A stretch of 64,000 nt of DNA from Simmondsia chinensis (GCA_018398585.1 JAGTTD010000009.1:8189193-8253192), one strand, 5' to 3'; shown: positions 34,324-47,169, numbered from the stretch's first letter. Numbers and translations: made by a program. The notes: a model not told the origin generated them from the letters alone.

Positions 34324-37300
34324 TTATCGAATAGGATGATACTGAGCTGATACTCTTTTGGGAGGTAGCTTACGCAGAATGTAAAGCACTAGTGCACAAG
34401 GCAAGATCTCAACCACCTGTTTTTTTCCAATACAAATTCATCAGAAAAGAATTATTCTATAATTCTTAATGTATAACACTCCATGATATGTATACACAAA
34501 CAATAAGTGGTCAGATGCGCAACAAGTCGATTAAATTGTCTGGTTTTTATTCTTATACAAATTTAGACTATTTACTAAATGAACTCTCTAGGGTTGGCAT
34601 GATGGTTATAAACCCACCCCCTTTCAGTTAGGTCCCGAGATAGAAGCTTGCTAATCCTCCTTCCCAATTATTGTCCCTCTTAAAGAGAGTTCTGTAATCT
34701 TCTTACCGATGTTAAAAAAAAAAAAAAAAAAAAAAAAATCCCTGCTAGTTAGCGTATGTATCATGAGTCCCAGAAAATTAGCCCGAGCCATGGTATAAAT
34801 GATCAGAACGAGCGACTGGGGTTCAGGCAATTGATATGGACACTGAGATTTAACGTCTTGTAGAACACTAAAGACGTTGCGAGAAAAATAAAAATAAAGT
34901 AATGAAACACCACGGTTCAAAGAGCAGAGTTCAGGAATTACCATGTAGTAGACAAGATCCAAAATGGGATGATCTAAAACATCCAGAGACACATCGGCAT
35001 CAAATGCAGATACCCCTACCTGTGATGATATGAAACAATAAGCATAACTTCTATCAAGTAACCAACAAACCATCTCAAACGCTTAGGGTATGTTTGGATG
35101 CAATTCTTTGTTTTTGAGAAACTAAAATCAAGGTTTTAGAAACAATTTTTCTGGTTCTTAGTTTCTTATTTTTACTTTTTACTCAAATTAGGAAAAAAAT
35201 TGAAAATAAGAAACCAAAATCTAGAAAAATAATTTCTCAAAATATGATTTTTATTTTTACAAAAAATGATACCAAACAAGCACTTAGTTTATTCAGTGAA
35301 TGCCCAGTTCACTTGGGGATAATCTTCCTTATGAGACAGAAAACCCTAATCTCAAATGGACTGAACATGAACCACATATGAATTTATACAATGACATTGA
35401 TTTTGGAAACTTGGCAAAAGAAATTTTCAAAGAAAAAAAAAATATTGAAAAGTCTATTAAGAATTGTCTCCCAAAGGAGAGAACATCTTTTTTCCAACCA
35501 AAAGGAGCCTAAATTGGATGTTTATGAGATTTGAACACGAGACTTCTTGTACAAGGAAACTCTGGTAGCATATCAAGTCTCGGAAGTAAGAACTTTTTGC
35601 CTCAAATGAGGTAAAAGATTGTTACTCACCATAAAGCATCGTAAGAGAAAGCACAAGAAGCAAATGGCTGTAACGGACCCGACCTGCAAATAATTATCCC
35701 AGTAAACACATTAACTGTTAATCAATGATGTTTTGGCAACAGCCTCCAAAAAGACTACATAATGTTTTAATCATTAGAACATACTTCTAATGTGGCTACA
35801 TGTTAAAGCCTATTAAAGGGATATCAAAACATATAATATCATACTTCATTTAAAGTTTCGTGAATATAAACTCAAAAGTTATGTCTCTAGAATATCCAAC
35901 GCGAGAACTGCAGGAACATACTGAGGCTCTGAAATTGATCGAGTATATTACACCAATCTTGATCACAAGTGCAATTGCAGAAGAAAAATAATAAAGACCT
36001 CTTTAGTATTGTTTTCTGTTTGTAATTTTTGGTTATTTTAACTAAAACCATTTTCTTTCGATAAGTAGGATACAAGCCCAAAAACTTTGTATAAATGATT
36101 TTTTCTGATTTTTGGCTCTTGTTTTAAGTTCCCCCTCTCTCTTAGTTTGAGTGAAAAAATTATTTTTGAATATAGGTTTTAGTTTGCAGAAACCAAATAA
36201 TGAATGAAAAACAGTATCAAGCGAGCCCTTGGACTTCTAGAGTCCATTATCAGATTGATCCAATATATTATGCCATTATAAAACCGAACATTCAGAAACT
36301 ACATCTGAGGCTCATGTTTCAACATTTCTCTAACAAGAATTTCTCAATTCATAAAAACATTCATTCTTTACCGAACCAACATATTAAATGGAGTGATGGA
36401 CAGTAATAATCACAAAGCATACAAACCTCGTGAAGCTTTTTTCTTCGCCCTTTAGATTCAATTGGGAAGCGACGCAACATGCAAAATAACCTGAAAAGTT
36501 CCAAACATGAGAAAATTAAATGCCGTCTAATTATGTGCTAGCCTGGGGTGATAGTAAGGGAAAAGCTCACCTTCCTCCATAGAGCAAGAAACCAAGTGCA
36601 GCGGCAAATGAAACCACTGAAAAACAGCAACTGGTTTCTTTAGATATGAGTAAAATACCAAACCAAAAGCTTCCAAGAAAAGCTCAAACAAGTTAGTGTG
36701 CAACAGCAAATCGTCAAACAAAAGCTCTGAACAAACCTGCAATGAATACTTGTCCAATGGATTCCAGGACACTGGTCTCGTTTATCCATAGGTAGATCCA
36801 GATACAAACCTGCCAATCACGTAATAAATAAACAGTGAGAAAAGGTAATGATGAAAACTAATGTTACCAGCCTTAGAGTTAGAGTTGGACACAGGTACTG
36901 TAAAAAAAAGACAGACTTGGCTATTTTCTAAGAATTTTTTATGTTCTGAATAAGTGGCATGTCAATAAGAAGTATTCTCATCTGACATGGGTACATTATG
37001 GCTAAATGAAGAGTTCAAGCAACATAATGAAGGATGTGAGTAAAATACGACTGAAGACAACTGAGACACATATTTAAGAAAGAAATTGATACACTAGCAA
37101 ACAATTAGCGGGTGTCGTCAAGGAGACTTTATATCAGTTCCAAATGGATTGTTTTCCGCACATAGCCCAAACATTACCGTAACAATAAGCGTAACGCACC
37201 CTTAAATATTGGCTCCTTTGTTGGACTTCTTTGTTATTGAACTTATAACTCGTAAAGAATCCTAGAAAATTTATGAACTAGCATTTGCAAATCAAAAAAT

Positions 37301-40300
37301 GCTTGCAATATGATGAAGGATAGATGTTTACAAGGAGTACCAAGGTAGTGACAATGAACTCTCTCACTAATGTGGTAACTGTTGGACAAAACACGGTATC
37401 ATGGTACAATTTCGAAACAATTGCACCAGTAACACCCAGCAGGAGAACAAAATAAACAAATTAAAAAGAGTAAGAAAAATCAGTGAGAAACGTATCAATA
37501 AGCCAGAGCATGCCCATGTGTTATTACTTTCTCCATATGATTCTCATAGGTCAGAAGCTCTTTTTGCATAACTTCTTCTTGAAGTAAACATCAATACAAA
37601 CAATGTTCAATTCATAAAAGGATACACCAAGAGAGAAGTTTCACCTGTATAAAATAGATGACGCAATTAACTGAAATGTACACAGCCCTGAGCTTTTCCG
37701 TTGACAGACTCCTAGCCTGTCCGTCATTAAATTTTAAACGTTAAACAGCATAATATAGGAGGTTACCAAGGAAAACTCGGTTTAGATAAGTTAAGACACG
37801 GAAAAATCAAGTTAATAATATGCTCCACAACTTCAGAGAGCTAATAAGTGCTTTAGTGAAAATTAACATATGAAGCCGTAAGAACATGAAGTCTTGGAGA
37901 CCCGTGCTCACCTGATAGTATATCTCGGCCCAAAAGAGAACGAGCAGCGTGTAAGTGGTAAAAAACAACAGCCCAGGAAGGTCCAACAATATCAGAGTCA
38001 GAACCTGGTTGGAGATACACTCACATAAGAACGGGAAATCAAAATTGAAGAGTGGGGCTTGCAAACAAATATAACCAAGATAAAGCGTAAAACACAAAAC
38101 TTAAAGGGAAAGAATGCGAATGCAACCAATTTTCATTCGAACATGCAGCTTGTCAATAATTCTTAGAAGCAATGCCCTCTCTAATGTCGATTCCTATTAT
38201 CTCGGAGACCTTTACAGATTAAGAGGGGAACATAGTTGTTCCCAGTTAGAAACAGGGTAAAAACCAACCTAAAAGTATTTTGGCTAATCGTGCACGCCAA
38301 AATACACTTGTCTGGCCCGGGATTTGGTCTCTACGCTCTGTCCACTGATGATTAAAACGGCATACAAATACACTGGATTGTCTCCCTGCCACGTTACACT
38401 CTTATCATTAACTGTAAAAAGCATCTGGGCGTGAATTGAGGCCTCCACGTTAGTTTAGTTAACAATCCTCCCACCTCAGCAGCAATGTTTTGGGCTGCGA
38501 ACGTCCACCCAAGTACTTGCTTGATGCTGTGGTTAATGAGAGGTGAACATCTCAGAGAACACATTGAAGGTCACAAAAATGAGATATATCTCTACCCACA
38601 TTGTATTTTATCCACACCAAACCGGTTTCAATGCATAAACCAACTCCAACTAATTTACAACAATAATGAATATGCTTCATAAAGGTTAAACATTCACAAT
38701 TTGTGGCTATCTAATTAAAAACTTCTAGAGCAAGCAGACTATTGAAGAAAATCAAAATGTCATTGAAGACGAGTAATCAACTACCACCATGTGTGCGATC
38801 ACTATATGCGAATTCAGAATGCTCCGTTTCCCACGCAAAACGCTTAATCATATTGTCCCATTTGAACAGTTGGGATGGGATGGCTATTCTTGACACAGAC
38901 TTCTCCCGAGAATCTCTCTTCTCCCATTCCCCCGAGATTTACAAATGAAGTCAGGAACAGCAACACAAGTCCGCCTTGGTTGACAACTTAAAAGTCTGAA
39001 GCAGGTTTTCAAAGCATACCATCTCCAGCACTGCAGATTAGACTGCCAAGCTTCCAATATTAAGATTTCAAGCATCCTAATCTAATATTTCACATGAGCA
39101 GTTGAAAAATGAATTAAAGTTTGAATGAGAGGAATCCCATGTCGGAAGGAAATTGTGATGTTAGCACTTAGCTCCAATCCATTATCCAGAGGCTATGGAC
39201 CCAAGTCATATATCAGTGAGAATGACATGAAAGACATGAAGAGTATTTACCTTGGGCTTCAAAACAAATACAAACATGTGAAATCCAAAGACAACTGCTC
39301 TCACTGCAATGATAGATGTTCAATCTTAGTAACATTTGAACAAGCAAAAAGAGGTGACATGAAGAAAGGGTTGCTAAAATTTGAAAATTACCTCCATTTA
39401 CAATAAAATTCATAAAATGGAAAACTTTTTGTGTCGTCCAACCATACTCGGGAACTCTCAATTCAATCCTAATAAGTTGAATCTGCACCCAGAAACAACA
39501 CAATCAATGCAAAACCAACAGGTCCGGAAACTTGTACATTCCAGAATGCAATGCTGCTGAAAGCCTAAAACTCTAATCTACGAAAACCCACAAAAAAAAT
39601 TCAAGAAAAGAACCTAGGATTATGACATGGTGCTTATATTTAAGCTGTAATCACATTCAATTTGACTAGTAACTAGACATTGTGAGTGAAATAGTGTATA
39701 AGAAATGATCATTATCTTTAACATTGTACCACCGCAAGCTAAAGCACCAATAAGATCTAGAACACTATTTATGGAAAAGCAGTTGAAAATTAACCATAAA
39801 AGGGCAAAAGTAAAAGGAAAATGAAGATTTTAGAGAGACGAGTGATGAAACTGGTCTGAGAGAGGAAAGATTATTCCTTTTCCTGATGAATTTGCTGCAC
39901 AACAACAACAACAAACCCAGTGTCCCGAGAGTTTTTGCCAGAGCAAGGTTCGGGGGGTGAGATGTACAAAATCTTACCCCTTTTTTTTTTTTTTTTTGAT
40001 AAGTACAAAATCTTTTTACCCTTTTAGCGTGCTATCCTATAGAGAAGCTGTGTCCTGGGCCTCCTGATTAATCTGTTGTAGATGCCTATTTCATGACTAT
40101 TGTTCTTTTCAGAATCAGGACCCATCAAAAACAGCCTCTCTACATGGTAGCACCTACTCTCCCCAAGCCCAGCCTTAGCGGGAACCTCTTGGAAGCACTG
40201 GGTTATTGTTGTCGGAAGTTCTAGAGAGAGAGAAAGAGAGAGAGAGTACAAGGGCAACGGCAGAAACAAGGGCATAGGCAGCACAAAGAGAGAAAAAGAT

Positions 40301-40408
40301 GGCATCTTGCCACTGAGACGACTCATTAATATCATCCCACCAATCAGAAGACATCAAATCCGGCCTTCTTCTGAACTCTATTGAAATCCAACCCCCCCAT
40401 CTCCCCAT
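34324..40408 (-). CDS. TOM1/TOM3-family seven-pass membrane protein
   Basis: Eleven exons join without frame conflict to 876 nt (291 residues): 40250-40408, 39392-39482, 39251-39303, 37912-38004, 37645-37716, 36737-36809, 36571-36616, 36427-36490, 35630-35683, 34942-35019 and 34324-34416, all GT-AG. Landmarks are [38 protein letters not shown] (residues about 63-76), [69 protein letters not shown], and the C-terminal [17 protein letters not shown]. This is the whole DUF1084 family length. Family members (TOM1, TOM3, THH1) are tonoplast multi-pass proteins known as host factors that tobamovirus replication complexes use; their normal role is unclear. The start is the first ATG (40406-40408); a second in-frame ATG at 40352-40354 (MSSDWW) is possible. 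Introns carry MITEs and SINEs. The residues resemble TOM1 more than TOM3, but orthology was not tested. Confidence 0.95.
34591..34738 (+). mobile_element. tRNA-derived SINE in TOM1-like intron 10
   Basis: Starts GGGTTGGCATGATGGTTATA (A-box-like) with a B-box-like GGTCCCGAGATAG about 35 bases later, and ends in a run of about 25 A. About 148 bp, antisense to the host gene. No target duplication is obvious. Confidence 0.55.
35086..35283. mobile_element. Tourist-like MITE in TOM1-like intron 9
   Basis: The ends GGGTATGTTTGGATGC and, reversed, GTGCTTGTTTGGTATC are flanked by TTA on both sides (35083-35085 and 35284-35286). It is 198 bp, has no coding content, and the interior is self-complementary (AAACAAT/ATTTTT words). 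Confidence 0.68.
35994..36231. mobile_element. MITE-like insertion in TOM1-like intron 8
   Basis: The ends AAGACCTCTTTAGTATTG and, reversed, AAGGGCTCGCTTGATACTG are imperfect inverted repeats around an A/T interior with TTTTGG/CCAAAT words. It resembles the 35086-35283 family. The target duplication is not clear. Confidence 0.5.
39900..40065 (-). mobile_element. Au-type SINE in TOM1-like intron 1
   Basis: (ACA)n at the left is the (TTG)n tail on the minus strand, followed by AACCCAGTGTC, GGTTCGGGGGG and AGAGAAGCTGTGTCCTGGGC words of the Au family. It is interrupted by the poly(T) insertion at 39981-40002. Confidence 0.6.
39981..40002 (-). mobile_element. poly(A)-tail-only LINE insertion
   Basis: T-run followed by GATAA, placed between two copies of GTACAAAATCTT (39964 and 40002 onward). 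The 3' end TTATC plus poly(A) is the same as that of the LINE at 6534-6839, so this looks like an extremely 5'-truncated insertion. Confidence 0.5.
40110..40212 (+). mobile_element. Au-type SINE, opposite orientation
   Basis: Reads GGACCCATCAAAAACAGCCT, CTACTCTCCCCAAGCCCAGC, GCACTGGGTTATTGTTGTCG: the Au body and a short (TTG) tail on the plus strand. It lies head to head with 39900-40065 in the same intron. Confidence 0.6.
40223..40248. repeat. (GA)n microsatellite at intron 1 donor
   Basis: AGAGAG-type repeat directly inside the 5' end of intron 1 of the TOM1-like gene (CT-rich on the coding strand). A second CT tract is at 40497-40518 in the leader. Confidence 0.8.
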
Positions 40409-40581
40409 CTTCACGAACTTGGGGAGAGAGAGAGAGGGGAAAAGGGGTTTGATTATTGGGCAAAAATTAAGAAGCTGAAGATCAGGAGATTTCTTCTACT
40501 CTCTCTCTCTCCCTCTCTGAAATGTATGGTTGGAGATTTGGCAGTCGCATATGGACAGCTGGGGGTTAATGTGTTCATCGT

Positions 40582-40593
40582 TATAATATATAC
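40582..40593 (-). promoter_or_regulatory. candidate TATA box of the TOM1-like gene
   Basis: The minus strand reads GTATATATTATAA about 175-185 bases upstream of the chosen ATG, with a CT-rich leader between. The position is plausible but nothing else confirms it. Confidence 0.35.
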
Positions 40594-41616
40594 TACATTA
40601 TTATCATCTTTATTTTGCTCTCCTTTTTTCTATTTTTCTTATACAATTTTTATGAATACTCGTTCGAAATATCTAATCTTTTAATGGGTAATTATGTATT
40701 AGTATTATGAACTTTTATATATTAATTTTTTATTTACAAATTTTGTAAAATAATTTTTTTAGTCTGTAAAATTTATTTATATTTAATAAAATAATCCAAA
40801 TGAGAGTTTGGCTCAAAAAAGTCTAAATGATGGCGTAAATAACGTGTAAAATTTATCGACATTTGTTAGTAAATCCACCATCTCCTCATTGTTCCCCTCA
40901 TCCCACGCATAAATCATAATCAATGCTAATGAAGAAGATTAAACGAGAAGTTAGTTTTAGACATTGCACAATGTCATTTGGACTATTATGGTCTCATTTA
41001 CTTGTCACATGAATTGAATTCTTACAGCAAGTTGTATTTTATAAGAATTCAAACTCTACGTCAACTTTCCATGAAGTACGTAAAACGCATTTGATTACCA
41101 TAATAAGAAATAGAACTCCCTTTAGGATGATAGTTAAAAACGAATGAATTAAAACTTACATGGGGGGCTAGGTAAGTTACACCCTGCAAATCTGTACTAT
41201 GAAGTTTCACTTCCTACGCTTACTTTCCGCATGCCAAATAAGACCTATATTTTTGAACTAAATTATTATTTTATAAAATTTTTTAATTTATAAATTAATA
41301 CAATAAATCTCATGTGCAATTCAACCCTTTTATAATAATACATATGTATATATATATATTATTGTAATTATTTTTACTCGTTCAAGCAAATATTATTTTT
41401 GTGTATTGTTTGTGTTTTTATATAAAGAAGATATTGACTATTTTTTTTTTCTATTTTCTCTTCATTTTTTCTTGCTCTCTTTAAAAATTATTACCATTTT
41501 AAAGTTGAAATACTTTTATATATTAGTTATAAAAAATTAATATCATACATTAATCGTGTAGTATAAATTAAAAAATGATATATAAATTATTGTCATAGGC
41601 GAACGATTGCAACGTG
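40594..41616. other. AT-rich intergenic stretch upstream of TOM1-like gene
   Basis: No gene or repeat recognised except an A/T microsatellite at about 41345-41360. Confidence 0.5.
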
Positions 41617-41763
41617 CAACTCAACTCAACTCAACAAATCCAGTGCCTCCAAGGGCTCCGCCAAAAGCAAGGTTTGGGGAGGGTAGATGTACGCAGCCTT
41701 CCCCCTTTAGGGGGCTACCCTGAAGGGAGGCTGTTTCTGAGGACCCCTAGCCTAAAAATATTA
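41617..41763 (-). mobile_element. Au-type SINE with (TTGAG)n tail
   Basis: On the minus strand it reads GGTCCTCAGAAACAGCCTCC, GGCTGCGTACATCTACCCTC and GGCACTGGATTTGTTGAGTT. Flanked by GCAACGTG on both sides (41609-41616 and 41764-41771). It has no 5S head, unlike the relative at 30612-30867. Confidence 0.7.
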
Positions 41764-41771
41764 GCAACGTG

Positions 41772-42579
41772 ATTTATTATTATTTATAATGCAGATATTG
41801 TCCATGATCCTTAAGAATACTTAAAAAAATTTGTGTTACTACTCATCAAATTGTTCAATTAATAAACCACCCTTACTTAAATTTTTTTCTTTAAAAAAAA
41901 AAAAAAAACCTTAGCAAACTCAAAATGAAAATTTTAAAATCAAAATATACCTATTAAATTTGCTTTCAGAAAAATATTATCTTAAAAAATTCATCTAAAA
42001 ATACTAGCACTATAAACTTAAAAAGAACAATAAATCGTACTAAGAATCTAACAACTATTCCATAAATTCGGTTGATTCAGTGTATTTATGTCTATACCAT
42101 TCTTCTCCTAATATGTTCCTATCCTTATTTATAGCATTTCTAACGCGTTATTAAAATTGATGTCATGGCTTCAAATCACCTTAATTAATAAAAGCATTCT
42201 ATACTTTAATAATAAAAAAAAGGAGAAATGTTTTTAATATTGCATCAAAATGTTTAAAAAAATTATATATTAAGTTTGGCTTTCCAAAAATATAATATAT
42301 AAACTACTAATCTAATTAAACAAATAAATTATGAATGAAACACCAAAACAAGTTAAAAATCTAACAAATATCTATAAATTCAAGTAACTAAAAAAATCAA
42401 AACATTTGTTTAAATGTTAAAAAAACAATCAAATTGAGCCTTACTCACATCTCTTCTCTATAAGTCACCTGTACAGTTTGGAGGGACAAGCAAATACAAG
42501 CTTCATTGTTCGGACATATGTCAATTACACTTTGAAAAAAGCAGATAAATCAGTCCCAACAGAAAACAATTGTAACTTA
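41772..42579. other. intergenic, no gene seen
   Basis: AT-rich DNA with poly(A) and poly(T) runs; nothing recognisable. Confidence 0.5.
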
Positions 42580-44639
42580 GGCTCCGTTTGTTTTGTCGGA
42601 AAACTAGATTCTAGTGTTAGTAAAAGGTAACGCGTACAACGAAAATACTGCAAAAATACAGCTGAAATACTGCGTACAATACAGCAGGAAAATACTACCG
42701 AAAATTACAGCAAAAAACAGCAAAATTAAACTGCAAGTTACAGTAAATTAAACGGCGCTATATAAACAGAAATTTAGTAAAAAAGTTCAGCGTTATAACG
42801 CAGTAAAAATTCTAGTAATTTTGTAGCGGAAAGACGTAGAGAAATAAGTGAACACGACAATCAAATAATACCGAAAGAGGAAGAATAGATTAGAAAATAC
42901 CGAAGGTACCGTGCTGTGGGAAATACCACTGTCCTAAAAGACGATTTTGCCGCTGCTCCGGTGCATACAGTAGTGTCGGCGACCGTCGTCCAAGATTAAC
43001 ACGGTCCGACTCTTAACGTGCACTCATTAATCATCCGGTAGGAGAGACCGAGAACGTTGCACGGAATGATCAAGAAAAGGACGACGAGAATAGGGAAAAG
43101 AAGAAGACTGGAAGAACTAGATGATGTTTTTTAATTGGTGTCTGCAAGCATTGTGTTCTCCTATGTTTATACTAGAGTAAATGCAGAAACCTTCCTCTTC
43201 AACAGTCAAAAAACCGGACCTGACTTAATTTGTGCAGTAATTAGCAGCTAACAGCTATATTTTGGTTAATTGTGCAGTTAATTGTATTTGCAACAGCTAA
43301 AAAACATATTTGAAAGTAATGGCAGCAATTAGCATTGCAGCGGTAAATTGTTTAATGCAGCGAACATATTTTCCGCAAAATAATTATACCCATTAACAAA
43401 AAGATCACCCTCACCCTCACCCACGCCCGAGCACGGCACGGCGGGCGGCATGCGCGCAGTTTCCACCATTCCTTCACCCAAGACTTAATTCAAATTAGTT
43501 AGAAACATATACCCTTATAAACGCAATCACACCCCCTTAATTTGTCAATGTGGGATAGTGGTCTTTCATTTTGCATTCACAATGTGAGATGTCACTTTCC
43601 TACAAAATTTAGGTTTAGCTTGTATCATTTTTCCAACATCTAGGAATTGATTTTTCTTTGGAAAAGGTTTTCCTAGGGAATACAAAATCTGAATGAGATT
43701 TTCTGTTGTTTGTTTCAAAGGAAAAACTTAATTCAATATTGTAGTGTCTTTTTATCTATTTTAAAGAAGATAATATAAATAGAAATATACATATATGAAA
43801 AGTAACTACAAAAAATAAATTAACTATTACTGCTCTATAAATTAGGAAAACTACCTCTTAAGTATCCTAAAGGTTGATCATTTATCGTGTAATTTTAAAT
43901 AAACAATAAGGTACTCTGAGATAAGAAATATTATCAGTTATATCTATACAGTTTTAGAATCAGGTAAATTTTCAAAAAGGTTTGGCTAATTTCCACAAAA
44001 AAAAAAAAAATGATGTGATATAAATTGTGACCATATTATCAAAAGGTTGTCCAAGTTTTTGACAAAAAGTATTATCAAAAAAAGTGTCATATTAGCATTT
44101 TCATACAAAAGAAATTATCGCATTATGGTCGTGTTCTATATCAACAATTTTCATTTTAAATTTACTAAATTTTGGCAAAAAATACCTAATTCATGACAAT
44201 ACTTTTAAACTTCAGGATACATCATTATATATTATTGAAACATCATAATACCTATGTAACAAATGCTAAAACATTATGGCACCTTGAGAATTTCACTATA
44301 TAATATTATATAGCAATTCAATCTGATCAAAATTGTTCTGTTGCAACAATATCAAAGTAACATTTAAGCTGCGTTTAATCATTTGGTCCAATTTTTATCT
44401 GATATTATAACGTTAAATGTCTACGATCCAGTCTAGTTTATTTCGATTCAATCGAGATCCACATGATGATTACTGCGAAAGTTTTTGCGCCACTTAAAAT
44501 CACGGCTTCCCCCGTTTTAAAAGGGAAGTCATTTTCCCCCCAAATAAGGAAAACATTTTCCGTTGAAAAACTTTTTCCATTGTGAAAAATAGGAAAACTA
44601 CTTCATAGAATCTACTTTTCCATTGCAACAAACGGAGCC
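42580..44639. mobile_element. PIF/Harbinger-like element, about 2.06 kb, non-coding
   Basis: The terminal inverted repeats GGCTCCGTTTGTTTTGTCGG and, reversed, GGCTCCGTTTGTTGCAATGG continue with a shared AGATTCTA and are flanked by TTA (42577-42579 and 44640-44642). No transposase frame is present inside. The interior has repeated ACAGCAAAA/AAATACTG words (42640-42770) and a G/C-rich island near 43400-43450. Confidence 0.7.
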
Positions 44640-44876
44640 TTAATGTTGTGTCATTAAACTATAGATTGCATTTACGTGGGTATGACTCGGGTAAGAGGTT
44701 GAGAGTCAGAGGATGAATTTTTAGCCACACATTTGTTTGAGGGAGGTGACATCCAAGTGAGAGGAAGATAATGTTAGTAGTCAAATAAGTGGTTAAGAAT
44801 GTGCCATTTTACTCGCCCCCTCTCCCCTAATCGTTTATGCATTGCACAGAAACAAACTAGTATTGAAATATAATGA
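44640..44876. other. short spacer between elements
   Basis: Unassigned sequence between the Harbinger-like element and the MULE. It ends in the MULE target duplication ATATAATGA (44868-44876). Confidence 0.5.
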
Positions 44877-45467
44877 GAGTTATTTAGCAAAATATTTTAT
44901 TTTAAAACCTTTTTTGGAAAGTAACCCATTAACAAAAATATTGAGCAAAGTAACCCATTTTTCTGTAAAAGTTATAGGCGCCATTTGCATTGGCCTATTA
45001 TAATAATTTTTACTTGCAAGCACCATTTGGAATGGCTCCTACAAAATTTTACTTGTTGAAATGGCTCCTTTACTTATAGGTGTCATTTATAATTAAAAAT
45101 TTAATAATAAATAAATATTTCACACTACATATAACTCGTAAAAATATAAAACAAAATAAATAAATATTTTATAATAAATGTCAAAATATATAAAAATGAT
45201 TAATATAAATAAATTATGTAAATTACTGTACAAATAGTGACGTGGATCCATGACTAGGTTCCCTATCATCTTTAGTAAAACAAAATGTTTCGTACATCTT
45301 ATTTTAATTATATACTTATTGTAATACAATTCACTACACATTCTTTTACATTCAATGAGAGCCCAAGGTATTTTCAGTCCCTCTACAGAGACCAACTTGA
45401 TGTCCAACAACCTCATCAGATATACAAATGAAAATAGACATTTTTTGTCGTTTAATATTTAGTATAA

Positions 45468-45957
45468 TGCTACGGACGGGCCCAGCCCACATCCAATCCC
45501 AGCTGAAGCCCACGCTCTTACCGCCATCAGCCCAGACCAGGCCAACGTGCAGCCCAGCTCGTCTCCCGCCAGCCCAAGTCCTCCTCTTCTTCCTTCCTCT
45601 TCAGTCACGCCACGTCAGCAGCTGCACCAACTCAGCATAACTAACTTTTAGATATTTTCCTCTTGCTTTGATAGTATAAATAGATAGAGATGATCTAGGG
45701 TTAGGGTATGAAGAATGATGTGATGAATTCTCTCTCTTTCCAGTTCTCTCTATCCTCCCCCTTTTCTTATTTTCTCCGCGTGTTCTTCCCTAAATACTTG
45801 TAATTATCACTATCTTAAGATGAATATACAAACAAGATAGCAATCTAGCTATCCCAAAGGCCCTGGTATCGATATATGGTGTTGGATTTGTGTTCTTTGG
45901 AGTGGATTTCAGTGGAGATTAAGCTCATTGGATAGGATCCCAACTCGAATCCTATCA
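45468..45957 (+). repeat. 5' LTR
   Basis: 490 bp from TGCTACGGAC to TCCTATCA. It contains a promoter-like GTATAAATAG at about 45676 and a pyrimidine-rich U5-like part. Matches 50487-50992. Confidence 0.9.
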
Positions 45958-45959
45958 AT

Positions 45960-45977
45960 TGGTATTAGAACATTCCT
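45960..45977 (+). promoter_or_regulatory. primer-binding site
   Basis: TGGTATTAGAACATT, two bases after the 5' LTR, resembles the complement of initiator-Met tRNA (TGGTATCAGAGC) with substitutions. Confidence 0.7.
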
Positions 45978-46005
45978 TCCTTAGAACTACAATAAGAGTT
46001 GCATT

Positions 46006-47020
46006 TTGGAGCTTAAATCGGTTTTAATGGCAGAAGGAACCCGACAACAAATGTGCATGAGAGATCTAGATGAAAAATTGGATCGTCGTTGTGATGAAAT
46101 GGCAGAGGCCATGGCTAAGATGAGGCATATGATGAACGGATTATCGTTGCAGATGAGGACAATGGCTCATCACGCCAACCAGACGCCACCGACCCACCAT
46201 TGTGGCGCAACAGAGACTCCAGCTCTGAGCACAGATCCGTGTCGCCTTTCCCCGACCATCATCAGGGGCGAGGTAACTATTAGTTCCCTACCCGCCTTAC
46301 TAAGATAGAATTTCCTAGATACAATGGGCGTAGTGATGTGGTTGATTAGATATACCAGTGTCAGCGGTACTTTATCCTTGACCAGACGCTAGAGGATGTG
46401 AAATCCATGCATGCTAGTGTAGCTATGGAAGGCACTGCCCTTGGATGGCATAGCGCCGACTAGGAATCGTGGCCCGTTGGACCCACCATCCCTTGGGATG
46501 TTTATTCTGCTGAAATTCGAAAGAGATTTTCCAAAGCCGCTCAAAACCCCTTCACCAAGCTCACCAAGCTCAAACAAACCGGCACACTTGACGAGCACTT
46601 GACTGCGTTTGAGCCCTTGGTTAGCCATAGTGGGCTTAATAAGGAACAAAGAGTTGGCGTATTCATGGGGGTTTGGGTGAAGACTTGGGGGGTTGGTTAA
46701 AGCTATTTAAGTCGAACACATTATAAGAGGCCATCACACCAGCTCGGTTACAGGAGAAAAACTGTGAATAAATAGAATGTGTGATGAGAAAAAACCCCGC
46801 AAAAAATGCTCCCCTGTTACTGTTACCGAGTAATGCTACTCGGGAGTCAGTTAACCCACCAAACATACCGCTAGCATTACCAGCACCGCCAATCCGAAAC
46901 CCGCCACCCGCTCATCCTTGGGGGTTATCACCTACTGATTTGGATGACCTATAGGCCCGCAATCTTTGCTTCTATTGCTATGAACTGTTCTCTCTAGGTC
47001 ACGTCTACCCCATGTGGCGT
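46006..47020 (+). pseudogene. Ty3 gag region, broken
   Basis: 46006-46308 is an open N-terminal part with a likely coiled-coil (residues about 14-50). 46310-46900 holds capsid-like sequence in several frames. 46960-47012 is a degenerate CCHC zinc-knuckle (CFYCYE...GHV) in which not all ligands survive. There is no intact frame. Confidence 0.7.
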
Positions 47021-47169
47021 TGTGTGCAAATGTTCTGGATTGAAGCAACAGACGATGAGTCGGAACTGGAACGTTTGGAACCTAACCCGGAACCTGCTCC
47101 AGATCTGCACATATCCATACACGCACTCCACGGGATGCCCAGTGCCAAACCATGCGGATATAAGGCTAC

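Noticed and set aside
34651..35073. 140-codon minus-strand frame as a separate gene
   Set aside because: Only its first part (34942-35019) is coding, as exon 10 of the TOM1-like gene. The rest runs through intron 10 and the SINE poly(A).
45120..45416. 98-codon minus-strand frame in the MULE
   Set aside because: Half of it is the A/T-rich terminal inverted repeat. The remaining part may be captured sequence, but no family is recognisable.
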